A stretch of DNA of 64,000 nucleotides from Tethya wilhelma (GCA_964030475.1 CAXIPT010000033.1:124001-188000); one strand, 5' to 3'; shown: positions 52,757 to 63,654, counted from the first letter of the stretch. Notes: a model not told the origin generated them from the letters alone. Program-made: numbers and translations.

Positions 52757-53265
52757 ATTCCCAGTACGGTAGTACTGGGTACACAGGAATGGCACGGATG
52801 GCCCATTAGCGCAATACAAATATTCACGCGAATAACTCTGCAAAAACTGAGCACTTAGCACTAAAAGGCTTCTAAAGCTACTATTTAGCTCTTTCTCTTT
52901 CTAATGAGCCCAAAAACATGGCCTAAAAACATCGCTAAAGTAACAAACACAAACATGCCAAACCTCCAATTTTCTCCATCTTCTTCTTATTCTTCTTCTT
53001 CTTTTTCTATCTTGGCTCAACTTTTCTCAGAGACTATCCACTTTTAGAAGCTGATTCTTAAACGAGTGAACTTGGTTTCTTCCGGTACAGTCGCTTTTGC
53101 CATCGGTTTTTAGCGCCTCTCATTGAGTAGCTAGATACAAGGCGAAAAGCGCCTCCTCCATATGGCCGCCATTAATTTCTACACTCATGCATAATTCATT
53201 AGCTTCTAGAAAATTCGAATTGACGACCCTTTCCACACACAAAAGTGTGCGTTATTTGGAATTCA
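52757..53265 (+). repeat. Dispersed repeat family A, copy 3 (longest)
   Basis: It opens with CCCAGTACGGTAGTACTGGG, a 20-bp imperfect palindrome. It then runs through GGCACGGATGGCCCATTAGC and GTCGCTTTTGCCATCGG to GTGCGTTATTTGGAATTC. The order matches 14288-14722. It is flanked by ATGTATGCATGCATG simple sequence and is non-coding. Confidence 0.75.
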
Positions 53266-53581
53266 AATGCAAGTTGCCTGGAACTATTTTGTGATACCTG
53301 GATCCTCTTGCTCTTCTTAAGAAATGAATCAGGACTTTGATTATCATAACATATAGAAAGGCAAGTAAATCTTATGATACAGCTCCTGCCTCCAAATCAT
53401 GCAAATGACTGAGATGTGTGTTACACTTCAGTATCAAGCAGGCTCAGTACACAACTTACTGAGCAGCCCGGCCACAGTCTAGCTGGCTTGCCAGACTACT
53501 AGCTTAGTAGCTAGCTACACACACCAACTCAATTGTGATTTGTAGAATTATGGAAAAATGAGAACAAACAAGTACAAAAAA

Positions 53582-53819
53582 CATTGGAAATGTAATGAGA
53601 CACAGGAATGGCTAAATCGTAAAAAGAACGCAAACAAGATGGAATGGCTGTTAAGAGTGTGTAAGGAATTCTTCCTGTGGGCAAAATGAGACTCAATTAG
53701 GAGATTGTTAAATGCAGCCCATACAGGATGAATTCCTTACACACTCTTAACAGCCATTCCATCTTGTTTGCGTTCTTTTTACGATTTAGCCATTCCTGTG
53801 TCTCATTACATTTCCAATG
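53582..53819. repeat. Perfect 90-bp inverted repeat with 58-bp spacer
   Basis: Bases 53582-53671 (CATTGGAAATG to GGAATTC) are the exact reverse complement of 53730-53819. No mismatch was found on reading. It may be a foldback transposon, an RNA hairpin source, or a library/assembly artefact. Confidence 0.88.
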
Positions 53820-53873
53820 ATTTTTTTACTTGTATACATAGGCTCAAATTTATAACTGCAGCTTAAAATTAAC

Positions 53874-54290
53874 AAGTAGTAAAAATTTTTAAAAATAAAT
53901 AGTGTAGGAATGGGCAGTGCAGTAAAAAGTATTGGAACAAAGCATGGTCTCAATTTTCGGCACATGACTACTTCATTTTTACCATCATATGGATTTTCTG
54001 AATCAGTGTTGTGTTGCGATTGGATGATCTGTACATTAATACCGTTACCGCAGTTTATCATTCTTTGCATTGGTTCAAATTTCTCACTACTGTATAGCTA
54101 ATCACTTGGCTACTAAAGAAGTGGAGTAAACTATAACAGACAGGTATCTAACTTAAACTAGACTGCCAGCCAAGAGTTGGGCATAAAAATGTAGTAGTCA
54201 TGTGCCGAAATTGAGACCATGCCTTGTTCCAATACTTTTTACCGCCCTGCCCATTCCTACACTATTAATTTTAAAAAATTTTTACTACTT
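53874..54290. mobile_element. MITE, 417 bp, with ~105-bp inverted ends
   Basis: AAGTAGTAAAAATTTTT at 53874, continuing through AGTGTAGGAATGGGCAG and TCGGCACATGACTACT, is matched inverted from 54290 back to about 54185 with a few mismatches. A partial relative (CAATAAAAACAAG...TCGGCACATGACTACTTCG) lies near 36420. No coding content. Confidence 0.82.
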
Positions 54291-54297
54291 TTTCATT

Positions 54298-54500
54298 CAC
54301 TTTTTTCAACACTATAGTGTGGAGACTATCAGAGACTGGTTAGTTCCTACAAAAAGCCAGAGTAGCAGCTAAATGCACTACATTATGCTGGAGCAGGCTA
54401 ATGCGCATGGGTATAAAATGCCACGTGGATAGATAATGACCTTTGAACTCTACCTGCAAAGATGGCTGCATTGGAGTACATGAATTTATACGCTAAGTTT
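54298..54500 (+). repeat. Diverged copy of the repeat upstream of the kinase gene
   Basis: TATCAGAGACTGGTTAG, GCTAATGCGCATG and AAATGCCACGTGG correspond in order to CTGTCAGAGACTGGTTG, the NRF-1-like palindrome and AAATGCCATC near 13600-13700. Here the palindrome is decayed. Confidence 0.6.
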
Positions 54501-54934
54501 TAAAGCTTTCTAGTTTTTGTTTAGGCCTATTTATGGTGAAAACGAGTATCAAGGAATGTAGTACCCATAAAAAAAAACTTACTTTGTGCTGTCAAAGTTG
54601 GCTCAACACATTCTGGGTCTCTGGAAATCCTTTTCAAGTAAGTCAGTTAGGAAGTAAGTAAGTACGTTAGTTAGATGAACAAAAATGGCACTATGGTGGC
54701 TTCCTACTATTGCTCTCTACGAGTGCTGCAGAAAGTTTTTGTGAGTTTTAGGACTTGCATTTAGTTGTTAATCTGTCAGTGAGAGCTTCTAAGCAACTTT
54801 TAAGGCATAATTTTGTTTGACTAGGTTTTTATGGGTGGCCAACATTTTGTATTGTGTCTAAGGGACATTCCACCCATTCCTACTATACGTACTACCGTAC
54901 GTATGATACGTCCAGTTGGTTACTATACAGTTGT
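54501..54934. other. No gene recognised
   Basis: Short frames only; contains tandem AAGTAAGT-type sequence near 54650. It borders the 3' end of the Helentron relic. Confidence 0.4.
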
Positions 54935-57250
54935 TTATCTGGTCAGTGGTATGGAGTAATATATTGTGTCATGGTCACTGTAATAGGTATCACACACTTC
55001 AACTACAATGCTCTCACAAGGCTTGTTATAATATACATGGTCAATTAGTGTCCCTTTGTCTGTGGTTGGGCTACTCACTAACTGCTTGAAGCCATGATTG
55101 GACATGACTCTGGCAAGGCCTTGGCTTGGTGTTCCTAATATGTTGTCATTAAAATCTCCCAACACAACAGTGGCAATACCAAGGTCTGACAGGTAATTCA
55201 ACAGTTCAGCCAATGAAGCTATAAGCTGCTGTATATCTGATGTGGAAGATCTATATATTAACACAATTATCAAAGGGCTAGCATTAGGTAACAACACTCT
55301 AACCATAATACCTTCAATTCCATTGGTAGCAAATGGTACCACAGTGTCTGCAGGTCTCAGAGTATTGCTAACACTCATCATCACACCACCTTTGTTATCA
55401 TGTGACACTCTGTCAGACCTATACACAACATGGTCAGGGTGTAGCACTGGGGAAGGCTGGGATGGACTTAGCCAAGTCTCACATAAGCACAGTACACTAG
55501 CACAATTCAACATGTGATCATTAGCAGAAAATGAACAAACATTCAACAGTGCAATAGTCAAATGGGAGTCACACATGACACACTGTGTAGCTTTGTAGGA
55601 GCTGGTAACAGATTTTGAGTAAGTCTTGACATTTCATCTTGTACATCAGTGCTTTTTTTGATAGCAGAGGCATTAAAGTTCACAATATGTAGCCCTTGCA
55701 ATGACTTCACTCTACTGAATGCTACATAGGCCTGTCCTGGACTGAAACGTCCTCCCTTCATATCAACAACAATTTCATCTAGAGTTAAGCCTTGTACTTT
55801 GTGGATTGTAGTGGCCCATGCTAATATCAAAGGGAACTGTAGCCGGGTGATTTCAGAACCACGTCTGCCCTTTGCTAGAAACACAACTTCATGCTTTGCA
55901 ATTGGAACAGCATTAGGATGTTCATTGCGGTACACACTTTGCTGGATTGCTTGTGAACCAACACGACCATTGTCAAACTTAACTAGCACTGTATTAACTT
56001 CATTACTGCTATTGGTGACAATATGTATAACCTCTCCTCTGGCTCCATTAACAAGGCCATCTGACACAGCAACATTAGTTGTCAACATAACATGAGCACC
56101 AACAGCTAACTTAAGCACACCATGTACATCACCAGTCTCTAATCTATTGCTAGACAATGTAGAGAGATTTATGTGGGATGTCTGACCAGCTACTGCATCT
56201 GAGGCATTGATACAATACTGTTAGCTCTTTGCAGCTAGATCACTCAACATGTGTGCGTTGTGACTGTCAACATCCACATTCAATCTGTACACATGCAATG
56301 CTAGCTTTGGGTAATCAGGATTATCTGGTTTAGTTACTCTGGACTTGAGGATTTCAATGTCTTGAGGGGTACAATAATTTGTTCTGACTCTACACAAGAG
56401 TTCACAAAATGCAGTCATCTTTCTGCGGCATTATTTCAGTAAGCTCAACCATCTTGAACTCGTCTCTCCATAGAGACCCAGACTTGTATAATTTGGCATA
56501 AGAATCACCAATTGTACTGAACAATTGTGACTGACCAACAGGAGGAAGCTGATACAAGTCGCCAACAGCAAGAATGCTAACACCACCAAATGTTACATCA
56601 GGATATACACCTTTGATTTGTTGCAAACGTTTGTGGATCTCTAACAACATGTTGGAGCCAACCATACTCACTTCATTGAAGATCACTAACACAAGATGGG
56701 ACAGTTTGCTACACAATGTATTCAGTCCGTCATGACTTAGACGCTGAAATCCACTGTGCTTGCTACGGCCTAGCAAAAAGGCTGAGTGAAGGGTCATGCC
56801 ATTGATATTGAAGGCAGCAACACCAGTTGGTGTAGTTAGCAGTACAATTACATCATCTGGTTCAATGGCATTTGACAGTTTAAGAAGCTTTAGTGTATCA
56901 GAGTGGACAAGTCTTATCACATGTGATTTACCAACACCTCCAGGACCACTTAGAAATACTCTGTATGGCTCAATGGGTTTGTTTTGCTTGAGAACAATAA
57001 CTGCTTCCTTACACCAGTTACGATGGAAGTTACAATTTCTTTCTGTTTTTCATTCAAACCACGGAAAAGGCTTCTGTACTCATCTGATGGTATTTCATTG
57101 CTATTGGCAGCACTTTCAAATCTTACACTCAACCCAGACCTAGATGATGATGGTGCAATTACATCAGCATTGTCTCTAGAGTATAGTCTAGTGGACCCGA
57201 GGACTATCCATAACTTACTTTGGATGTCTGAGTTATACACTACCAATAGA
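54935..57250 (-). pseudogene. Helentron (Helitron2)-type helicase-endonuclease, frameshifted
   Basis: On the minus strand a PIF1-like helicase is followed by an apurinic-type endonuclease, the order typical of Helentron proteins. Visible are LNEKQKEIVTS, Walker A SGPGGVGKSH, VIFNEVSMVGSNML, VAVGDLYQLPPVGQ-like and the C-terminal LAWATTIHKVQGLTLDEI. The endonuclease part has LCETWLS, GDFNDN and YSDHDTIYYS. The reading is broken by single-base shifts near 57015, 56410 and 55570 and an in-frame stop at 56221. The Rep (HUH) domain is absent: the sequence is cut at about 57250 by a minisatellite. Thus it is dead. Confidence 0.82.
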
Positions 57251-57342
57251 TGATGACAATAGGACAAAGTACTTTTATCTGTGTACTCCAATGTAACCCA
57301 GACATCAATGGACTCTCCGAGGATGTCACACACACCATATAC

Positions 57343-58426
57343 AAAAAAAAAAAAAAAAAAAAAAAATGGCAGTTGCCCCTGACAGTGAGATATCTGTGTT
57401 GGTGGTGGATGGGCCTCTTAAAGCCCTCCAGAGGCTTGGCTTTCCTCTCCCAGCCATTGCTTCCATGCAAGAGGCAGGAGTCCTGCTGACAGATGCCTCC
57501 TGGAACATCAGGAAGACTACTGCTGGACTGTCTTTCAGTCTTTTCTGGCCCTCTGTGTCCACTTCAGTTGAGGCCAAGCCCAGTAAAGTAGGTCTAAGTA
57601 AGTCTATGAAGAGAAGATTGAGAAGACAGAGGAGTAAGAAGTTGGCTGAACAACCACCTGCAGCTGTGTGTCCCAGTTCTGTTCCTGCTTCACATCCTGA
57701 TGATCATCCTCCACTGACTGTGACTGAGTGTCGAGATCCTTCTCCTGATTGTAATGATGTCTCCCCGCTGTCCATGTGTGGCAGTGAGTCGGCCTTAGCC
57801 CCTCTGAGTCTCTGTACTTCTGATGCTAGGACGGCTTCTCCCCTGTCTCAGTGCAGTGGTGAGTCTCAGAGTCAAGTGGATGAGTCCGAGGCTCAATCTC
57901 TTGACATCACATTGTGTCACCAGTCTCCTCATCTGATCATCCCTGTATCAGACCTGAGTCCCTCTGATGTTGATTCACCTGTGTTTTATCACGAGATGAA
58001 TGATGCCCCTGGGGTTTGCGTTGATCGTGGTGATGGTGCTTTCAGCTGGTCCCCAGTGAAAGTGTGTAAGTCCGCTGTGAAGGTTGGCCCTGTTCTCTCT
58101 GGTGATGAAACTGGCACTAGTGACGTTGATATTGATGACTGTCTCAGTCTCAATTATCATCCTAGAGATGGTGTTCCTGAATTCGAGGTTGAATCACATG
58201 ATGATACGTTCTGGGCTCCTATCGCTCATAGAACTCGCCTTCGTCTGAAGCCTTCTGACTCCGAGTATGGAACTTGATGCTGAATTTTGTCGACCTCTTC
58301 TCAATGTTGTTTTTTGTTTGTTTTGTACTGTATAGCTGTGTCTGTCTGTATTCATGTGTTGTTTCCCTTCCCCATTTGCGCCTTTCCGTGGCGTGTTCAA
58401 TAATAATAATAATAATAATAATAATA
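57343..58426 (+). mobile_element. Retroposon-like insertion with (A)24 start and (AAT)n end
   Basis: The insertion interrupts one minisatellite unit between CACCATATAC and ACCCTGGTGTC. It begins with 24 A residues, encodes one 303-residue ORF, and ends in an AAT microsatellite (58399-58426). (AAT)n-type tails are seen in some non-LTR retrotransposons. No reverse transcriptase is present. Confidence 0.6.
57366..58277 (+). CDS. LINE ORF1-like or gag-like protein, intact
   Basis: The frame opens at an ATG whose A is the last base of the A run and is open for 303 residues. It encodes a short globular start (DGPLKALQRLGFPLPAIASM, then SWNIRKTTAGLSFSLFWPS), an Arg/Lys-rich patch (MKRRLRRQRSKKL), a Ser/Pro/Cys-rich middle with repeated PLSLCTS/PLSQCSG motifs, and an acidic end. 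The basic patch after a small domain recalls nucleic-acid-binding ORF1 proteins of non-LTR elements. I do not recognise a domain. Intact reading over 900 bp suggests a young insertion. Confidence 0.55.
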   Translation: MAVAPDSEISVLVVDGPLKALQRLGFPLPAIASMQEAGVLLTDASWNIRKTTAGLSFSLFWPSVSTSVEAKPSKVGLSKSMKRRLRRQRSKKLAEQPPAAVCPSSVPASHPDDHPPLTVTECRDPSPDCNDVSPLSMCGSESALAPLSLCTSDARTASPLSQCSGESQSQVDESEAQSLDITLCHQSPHLIIPVSDLSPSDVDSPVFYHEMNDAPGVCVDRGDGAFSWSPVKVCKSAVKVGPVLSGDETGTSDVDIDDCLSLNYHPRDGVPEFEVESHDDTFWAPIAHRTRLRLKPSDSEYGT

Positions 58427-59155
58427 CCCTGGTGTCTAAGTATCCGCGTACTTCAATGTAACCCAGACATTCATTGACTGTCCGAGGATGTCACACACAC
58501 CATACACCCTGGGATCTAAGTATCCGCGTACTCCAATATAACCCAGACGTCCATGGACTGTCCGAGGATGTCACACACACCATACACCCTCGTGTCTGAG
58601 TATCTGTGTACTCCAACATAACCATGGACTGTCTGAGGATGTCACACACACCATTCACCCTCGTGTCTGAGTATCCGTGTACTCCAATGTAACCCAGATG
58701 TCCATGGACTGCCCGAGGATGTCACGCACACCATATACCCTCATGTCTGAGTATCCGTGTACTCCAACGTAAACCAGACATCCATGGACTGTCCGAGGAT
58801 GTCACACACACCATATACCCTGGTGTCTAACTATCCGCGTACTTCAATGTAACCCAGACATTCATTGACTGTCCGAGGATGTCACGCACACCATATACCC
58901 TCGTGTCTGAGTATCCGTGTACTCTGATGTAACCCAGACATCCATGGACTGTCCGAGGATGTCACTCACACCATATACCCTGGTGTCTGAGTATCCACGT
59001 ACTCCAACGTAACCCAGACATCCATGGACTGTCTGAGGATGTCACACACACCATATACCCTGGTGTCTAAGTATCCGCGTATTCCAAAGTAACCCAGACG
59101 TCCATGGACTGTTCGAGGATGTCACACACACTATAATTTATACCCTTGTGTCTGA

Positions 59156-59630
59156 GTATGTGTGGTTGTTTGATTTGAAGACAAAATTTTAATGAACGAA
59201 TAATAATAGAGTTTACCAGTTTATTCTTGCAGCCTTTTACGATTATATGAATCACATAGATAAAGCATGTAGAACAAGAAGTGGTGTTGGTTTTGTGTCA
59301 AGTTATTCATGCATATCGAGACAACCATGAGAAGATTTGTTCGCAGATCCCTACAAACATAAGAGTGAAACAGCATAATATCATTGTATCAGCTATGAGA
59401 TGTGCATGCAATTGTTACCAGTTTCAACTCTGGAAACAAATATGGGCTACAATTCTGATGGCACCAGGTACCAACATGTCCTTTAAAATGAAACTTGTCA
59501 ATGACTATATGTGTGCGCCCATAGTAGAAATGGAGGATTTGGCACACTTGCTTAAAAATGACTTTTTTGCATAATCACCTTATACTTAGATATATATATA
59601 TATTTTTTACAAAGTATAGTGTACATTTAT
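59156..59630 (+). other. Region with one unassigned ORF
   Basis: A 97-residue frame at 59281-59574 (CQVIHAYRDNHEKICSQIP) looks protein-like but matches nothing I know and lacks an obvious start context or splice partners. Otherwise AT-rich. Confidence 0.35.
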
Positions 59631-59834
59631 TCCCAGTACGGTAGTACTGGGTACACAGGAATGGCACGGATGGCCCATTAGCGCAATACAAATATTCACG
59701 CGAATAACTCTGCAAAAACTGAGCGCTTAGCACTAAAAGNNNNNNNNNNNNNNNNNNNNNNNNNNNNNNNNNNNNNNNNNNNNNNNNNNNNNNNNNNNNN
59801 NNNNNNNNNNNNNNNNNNNNNNNNNNNNNNNNNN
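59631..59834 (+). repeat. Dispersed repeat family A, copy 4, running into a 95-base N gap
   Basis: The first 109 bp match copy 3 at 52757 almost exactly. The sequence is then replaced by N from 59740 to 59834, so the end of the repeat and the join to the next feature are unknown. Confidence 0.8.
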
Positions 59835-60227
59835 ACACCAACCACCACGATGACTTTCTTTACTTACATATTGAAGCCAGTCATAATCTTTCAACCACTT
59901 TCGTTGGAAAGATATTTGCTTTCGTTTTCTGCCTGCATCAATACTGAAGTATCTAGTGTCAAATTCATTATCTGATATAGATTTAGCTTGGTTTTGAGTA
60001 AGTGACTTGTAATTTTCAGTATCTGTTAACACTTTTGAATCTACAGTTGCAATCTCAACTAAGTTGGAACCTTCTTCCTTAGAGTTAGAGTTATCATTTT
60101 GATGGCTTTGAGTTGTTCTTTCTTGGCTGGCAGCATCATTGATCACACAGGTGCTGGTTTCTTCTGACTTATCTTGACTTTTGGAAGACACAAAATCAAA
60201 AAGTGTAGCTTGCATAACTGATGCCAC
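59835..60227 (-). pseudogene. N-terminal part of a hAT (TTF zinc-finger type) transposase, truncated at a gap
   Basis: The minus-strand frame starts MASVMQATLFDFVSSKS, has a Ser/Asn-rich linker, and ends KRKQISFQRKWLKDYDWLQY then HRGGWC, the entry to the TTF zinc finger, where the N gap begins. The broken hAT at 42885 begins with WCLPC, so the two pieces are complementary halves of one family. The rest may lie in the gap. Confidence 0.6.
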
Positions 60228-60342
60228 ATAGTGTAATATAGTATTGCAATATTTCTTAAATTTCGTTTAATTGGAGTTGCAGAGCATGGTGTATCCTAGC
60301 CACCCCCACCCAAATATTTCTGGATCAGCCCCTGCAGAGTAT

Positions 60343-60758
60343 ATGACAGCATCTACTGTTCTAAACCATCCTTAGAGCTAAAGAAGCTGGTCGGTTCTCT
60401 GGTTCGCCCTAAGAGTGATTCCTATCAATTTGATATTATGAACGTACAGCATCAGCAAAACGGATCTGACTGTGGCCTGTTCCCCATTGTGTATGCAACA
60501 GAACTTGCCAACGACCAAAATCCTATTCAGTACCTTAGGAGCCACTTACTGATGTGTCTACAAGACCAGAGAATGACACGATTTCCTCTTGAAAAGAAAA
60601 GGACAACCATGTCCAATCGCGTTCGCAAATCGCACAAGGAGGATATCCACTGCACTTGCAGAATGCCTTATGATCAAGTTCGAGACATGATTTGCTGTGA
60701 TGATTGCAACCGCTGGTACCATAAGGATTGTGAGGGTTTAGATCCAGATGGTGACTAG
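60343..60758 (+). pseudogene. C-terminal part of an Ulp1-like protease with PHD finger
   Basis: The frame YDSIYCSKPSLELKKLVGSL leads into QQNGSDCGLFPIVYA, whose Cys is the catalytic cysteine of Ulp1/C48 proteases. A PHD-type Cys/His pattern (CTCRMPYDQVRDMICCDDCN, then WYHKDC) follows and stops at 60758. Half of the PHD finger and the protease N-terminus (His/Asp of the triad) are missing. This protease-PHD pairing is frequent in transposon-derived genes. A matching N-terminal fragment is at 44790-45202. Confidence 0.65.
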
Positions 60759-61190
60759 ACATCAGATTAAGTAAAGTGGAACTGCAGTCCTTGCATTAAT
60801 TTTATTGAAGACCACATATGAGACTTATTGAGGAGAACTTTGCATGTATAAGACAATAATACTATAATAAGCTTGGTACGTATCGCATATAATCATACCA
60901 TGCAATGTATAATACACTAGAGTAATTGATCGATCTTCGTCCGACACCAATAATCGGCCCCTGTTACAAAAAACACAGGACGATCTTTTGCAAACTAACT
61001 GCATAAACTTATAGGTGACTATGAGAGTACCAACCTGTAAAAAATTGGAAACAACAAATTGCTTGTAGACGGAACAGTAGCGACGACAAGTGGACTGCCG
61101 AATGCTTCGATCTTCGTCGCCCCGATATCTAACTCCGTCTATGACAGCTTGGCAAACGTTGAACCTAGCATCACTAACAATACTTCTTNG
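60759..61190. other. No gene recognised; ends at a single N
   Basis: AT-rich sequence followed by a short unassigned frame to the N at 61190, which marks a join to the recombinase-element copy. Confidence 0.4.
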
Positions 61191-63030
61191 AGCAGTATAG
61201 GGGAAAGAGGTCAGGGGATGGCCGGCAGTGGGGTAGGTAGGTCAAAGCAAGCCAAGGGTAACGGGGTAAAGGGTTGTCAATTAGAGGTGATAGGAACAAG
61301 GGACTCAAAAAGGGGGTGGATGAGGTAGGCAGTGCAAAAGGGCATCATAGCAGGGGTAGGTCATACCACAGTCACTGGAAAAGGATGGTAGGTCACAGCA
61401 GGAGAAGGGTGGTAGGTCATATACCACAACGAGGAAGGGCCAGGTAAGTCACGTGTCATACTAGTGGGCAGTAGGTTATACCAGGGTGAGTTAGGTCACA
61501 GTCCGAGATGGAATGACGGGTGGTAGGTCATACCACGATATAGAAAGTAGTATGTTATTCCATGAGGGAGAGTCTGAGAGTGGTAGCATAAGGGAGAAGG
61601 GACAGCACAATGGAGAGGGTGGTAGGTCATACAACAGAGTGGTAGGTCATACCACGATAGAGAGAGTGATAGGTCATACCATGATGGAGAGAGTGGGAGG
61701 TCATACCACAATAGAGAGAGTGGTAGGTCATACCACAAGGGTGAGTACTAACAGCTAGAGTGGGGAGTGGGGAGTCTTGCAGCAAGGAGATGGGAGGGGT
61801 AGTGAATGATGCCAGGGTGGGGAAGTGGTTGGTCATACCACAAAGAGATGGGAGATGATAACATGGTAGGTCAAGCCACTGAAAAGGGGGAAGGGGTGGC
61901 TGGTCATTCCAGGGGGCCCACAAATGATGGGACAAAGATACGTACGCCATCAAGTAGTGGTGGAATCTGGTCTCTCTATGCTACAGTATCATTCGGAGAG
62001 GTGCCGAGCAAGTCTACCCTGAAAAACATTCCAATATTTGCAGGGAAGGAATCAGGAGATACGAACCCACCACCAGAACAGTTTCATGTGCCGAAAAGGA
62101 GGGAGACCCAGTGGCCAAAACATGCAGTGGCAGCATCCCTGAACACCCTATTGGGGGTCAATGCGGGTTTGAATGCACCCAATCGGATGTCTATATAGGA
62201 AGTGATTGGGAGATGTACTTGGAACAATCCCAAAATGTACTTATGACAAAATGATGCATTGGGAGTTTGTGGACATGGCAGACCTACTGCCGAGTGATTG
62301 ACTTGAGTTGGTTGTGCTACCGGGATTTGAGGTCTCACAGGCTCGTAAAAAACCTGTAACTAACAACGTATCCTGGATCCAATGTTTCGCTAGATGCAAA
62401 GAGTTCCCAGAGTGTGTTACTTCTGGGGACCTCCTCCTGGTCATACTACCACATGCCTCTTGGAACAGTTGGACATCCATACCCTCCCATCGTTTGTTAC
62501 CCGTTGACGCCATTTTCTCCTGAAAGGCCTCATCAAAAAGAAGCCAACCAGGCTCCTCTGCTTCCTTGAAGGCTTTTATCACCGTCAGGCCATGACACAT
62601 GAATCCTGGAGCACCACAGGCAAAGAAGGGGGATGAAAAGGCCTAGGGACGCAAGACCACGGGTGTGTTATGACTAATTACACCCCCCCTTACTAAGGAA
62701 GCTGCGGTTGTTTTGGGAGAGGGAGCCTGACCATATCATGCAGTCACCTGTCCGTGCTTCTTTGGCTTCCTGTGATGTGGTGAGGTTACAATCCCCTCAT
62801 TAGAAGAGTATGACCCAGAAAGACATCTGAGTGTGGAGGATGTGGCCCTGGATTGTGTGGAGAACCCCTCGATGGTACAGGCCCACATTAAGATAACCGA
62901 GACGGATCCATTCAGAAATTAAGGGGGTCTATATCTTTGTCGGTTCCACAGAGGATGATCTGTGTCCCATGGCTGCAGTTGCTGCCTACCTCGTCATCCG
63001 TGATTCTTCACCATACAGACCCATTCTTTC
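61191..63030 (+). mobile_element. Decayed tyrosine-recombinase (DIRS-like) retroelement fragment, copy 2
   Basis: It is a near-copy of 33585-35300 with the same tandem GGTAGGTCATACCAC block, gag-like remnants and recombinase end. The end is better preserved here: CPMAAVAAYLVIRDSSPYRP after KTDPFR. Two differences stand out: a larger tandem block, and a segment near 62418-62607 in opposite orientation. Many stops and shifts. Confidence 0.7.
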
Positions 63031-63225
63031 GCTTGTAACCAGTGCTGCAACAACAATATTATTATTATTAGCATAGACAATAGTACTATATTATCTATGT
63101 TATAATCAATCTGTGGCCTGGGTGTCATTAGAGAAGGGGTTAAAAATTTGGAGGTCATGGGGAGGTGATTTCTTAGGGGGGAAGGGGTTAGGAGTCCCTT
63201 TTGGCTGGACCAGGCCTAGCAGGTT

Positions 63226-63420
63226 GCTACCTTCCGGCATCAAGATTTTCTGGTAAGTTATAATTATAGCGTACTGCATATGGGGGGGTTGGATGGCCTC
63301 GCCCCCACACCCAAGATAGGTGGGGTCAGGGGTTCCTCCCCTCATTTTGGTGGCCATGGCTGGACCAGGCCCAGCAGGTCGCTACCTCCCGACATCAGGT
63401 GAGTCATAATTATAGCGTAC
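63226..63420 (+). repeat. Direct duplication with donor-like ends
   Basis: GGCTGGACCAGGCC followed by AGCAGGT and GCTACCT occurs at 63228 and 63359. Each copy ends in GTRAGTYATAATTATAGCG. The copies differ by a 10-bp insertion and a few substitutions. Confidence 0.75.
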
Positions 63421-63654
63421 TGTTAAATGCAATTTAACTCCTTGGGATTAAACTAACATAACAGGAAGTGACCACATTGGTTGTATATTTTCAATGTAGC
63501 CTATTCTTGTACGTTTGGTGTCCTCAAGCCCAAGATTCATGGTATCAGTGAGTAGATTTATCCAGTATGAGTCATTGTGAGCATGCATCATCGATCATGT
63601 ACTTCATATTATTATTATTACTATTGCACCAAGGGTGAGGCACCTTTTCATTGC

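Larger units (their letters stand above)
57265..59155 (+). repeat. 80-bp minisatellite, ~10 units, split by an insertion
   Basis: Units with GAGGATGTCACACACACCAT and GTACTCCAATGTAACCCAGA recur every 80 bp (for example 58634, 58714, 58794, 58874, 58954, 59034). One unit lies left of the insertion at 57343-58426 and about nine lie right of it. It abuts the truncated Helentron gene; minisatellites are often found in Helentron-derived elements, so a link is possible. Confidence 0.9.

Noticed and set aside
58430..59155. CRISPR-like array of 80-bp repeats
   Set aside because: Units are continuous with no unique spacers, diverge gradually, and the genome is eukaryotic; it is a minisatellite.
61496..61953. 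Tyr/Leu/Ser-repeat minus-strand ORFs in the YR relic
   Set aside because: They are translations of the GGTAGGTCATACCAC tandem block.
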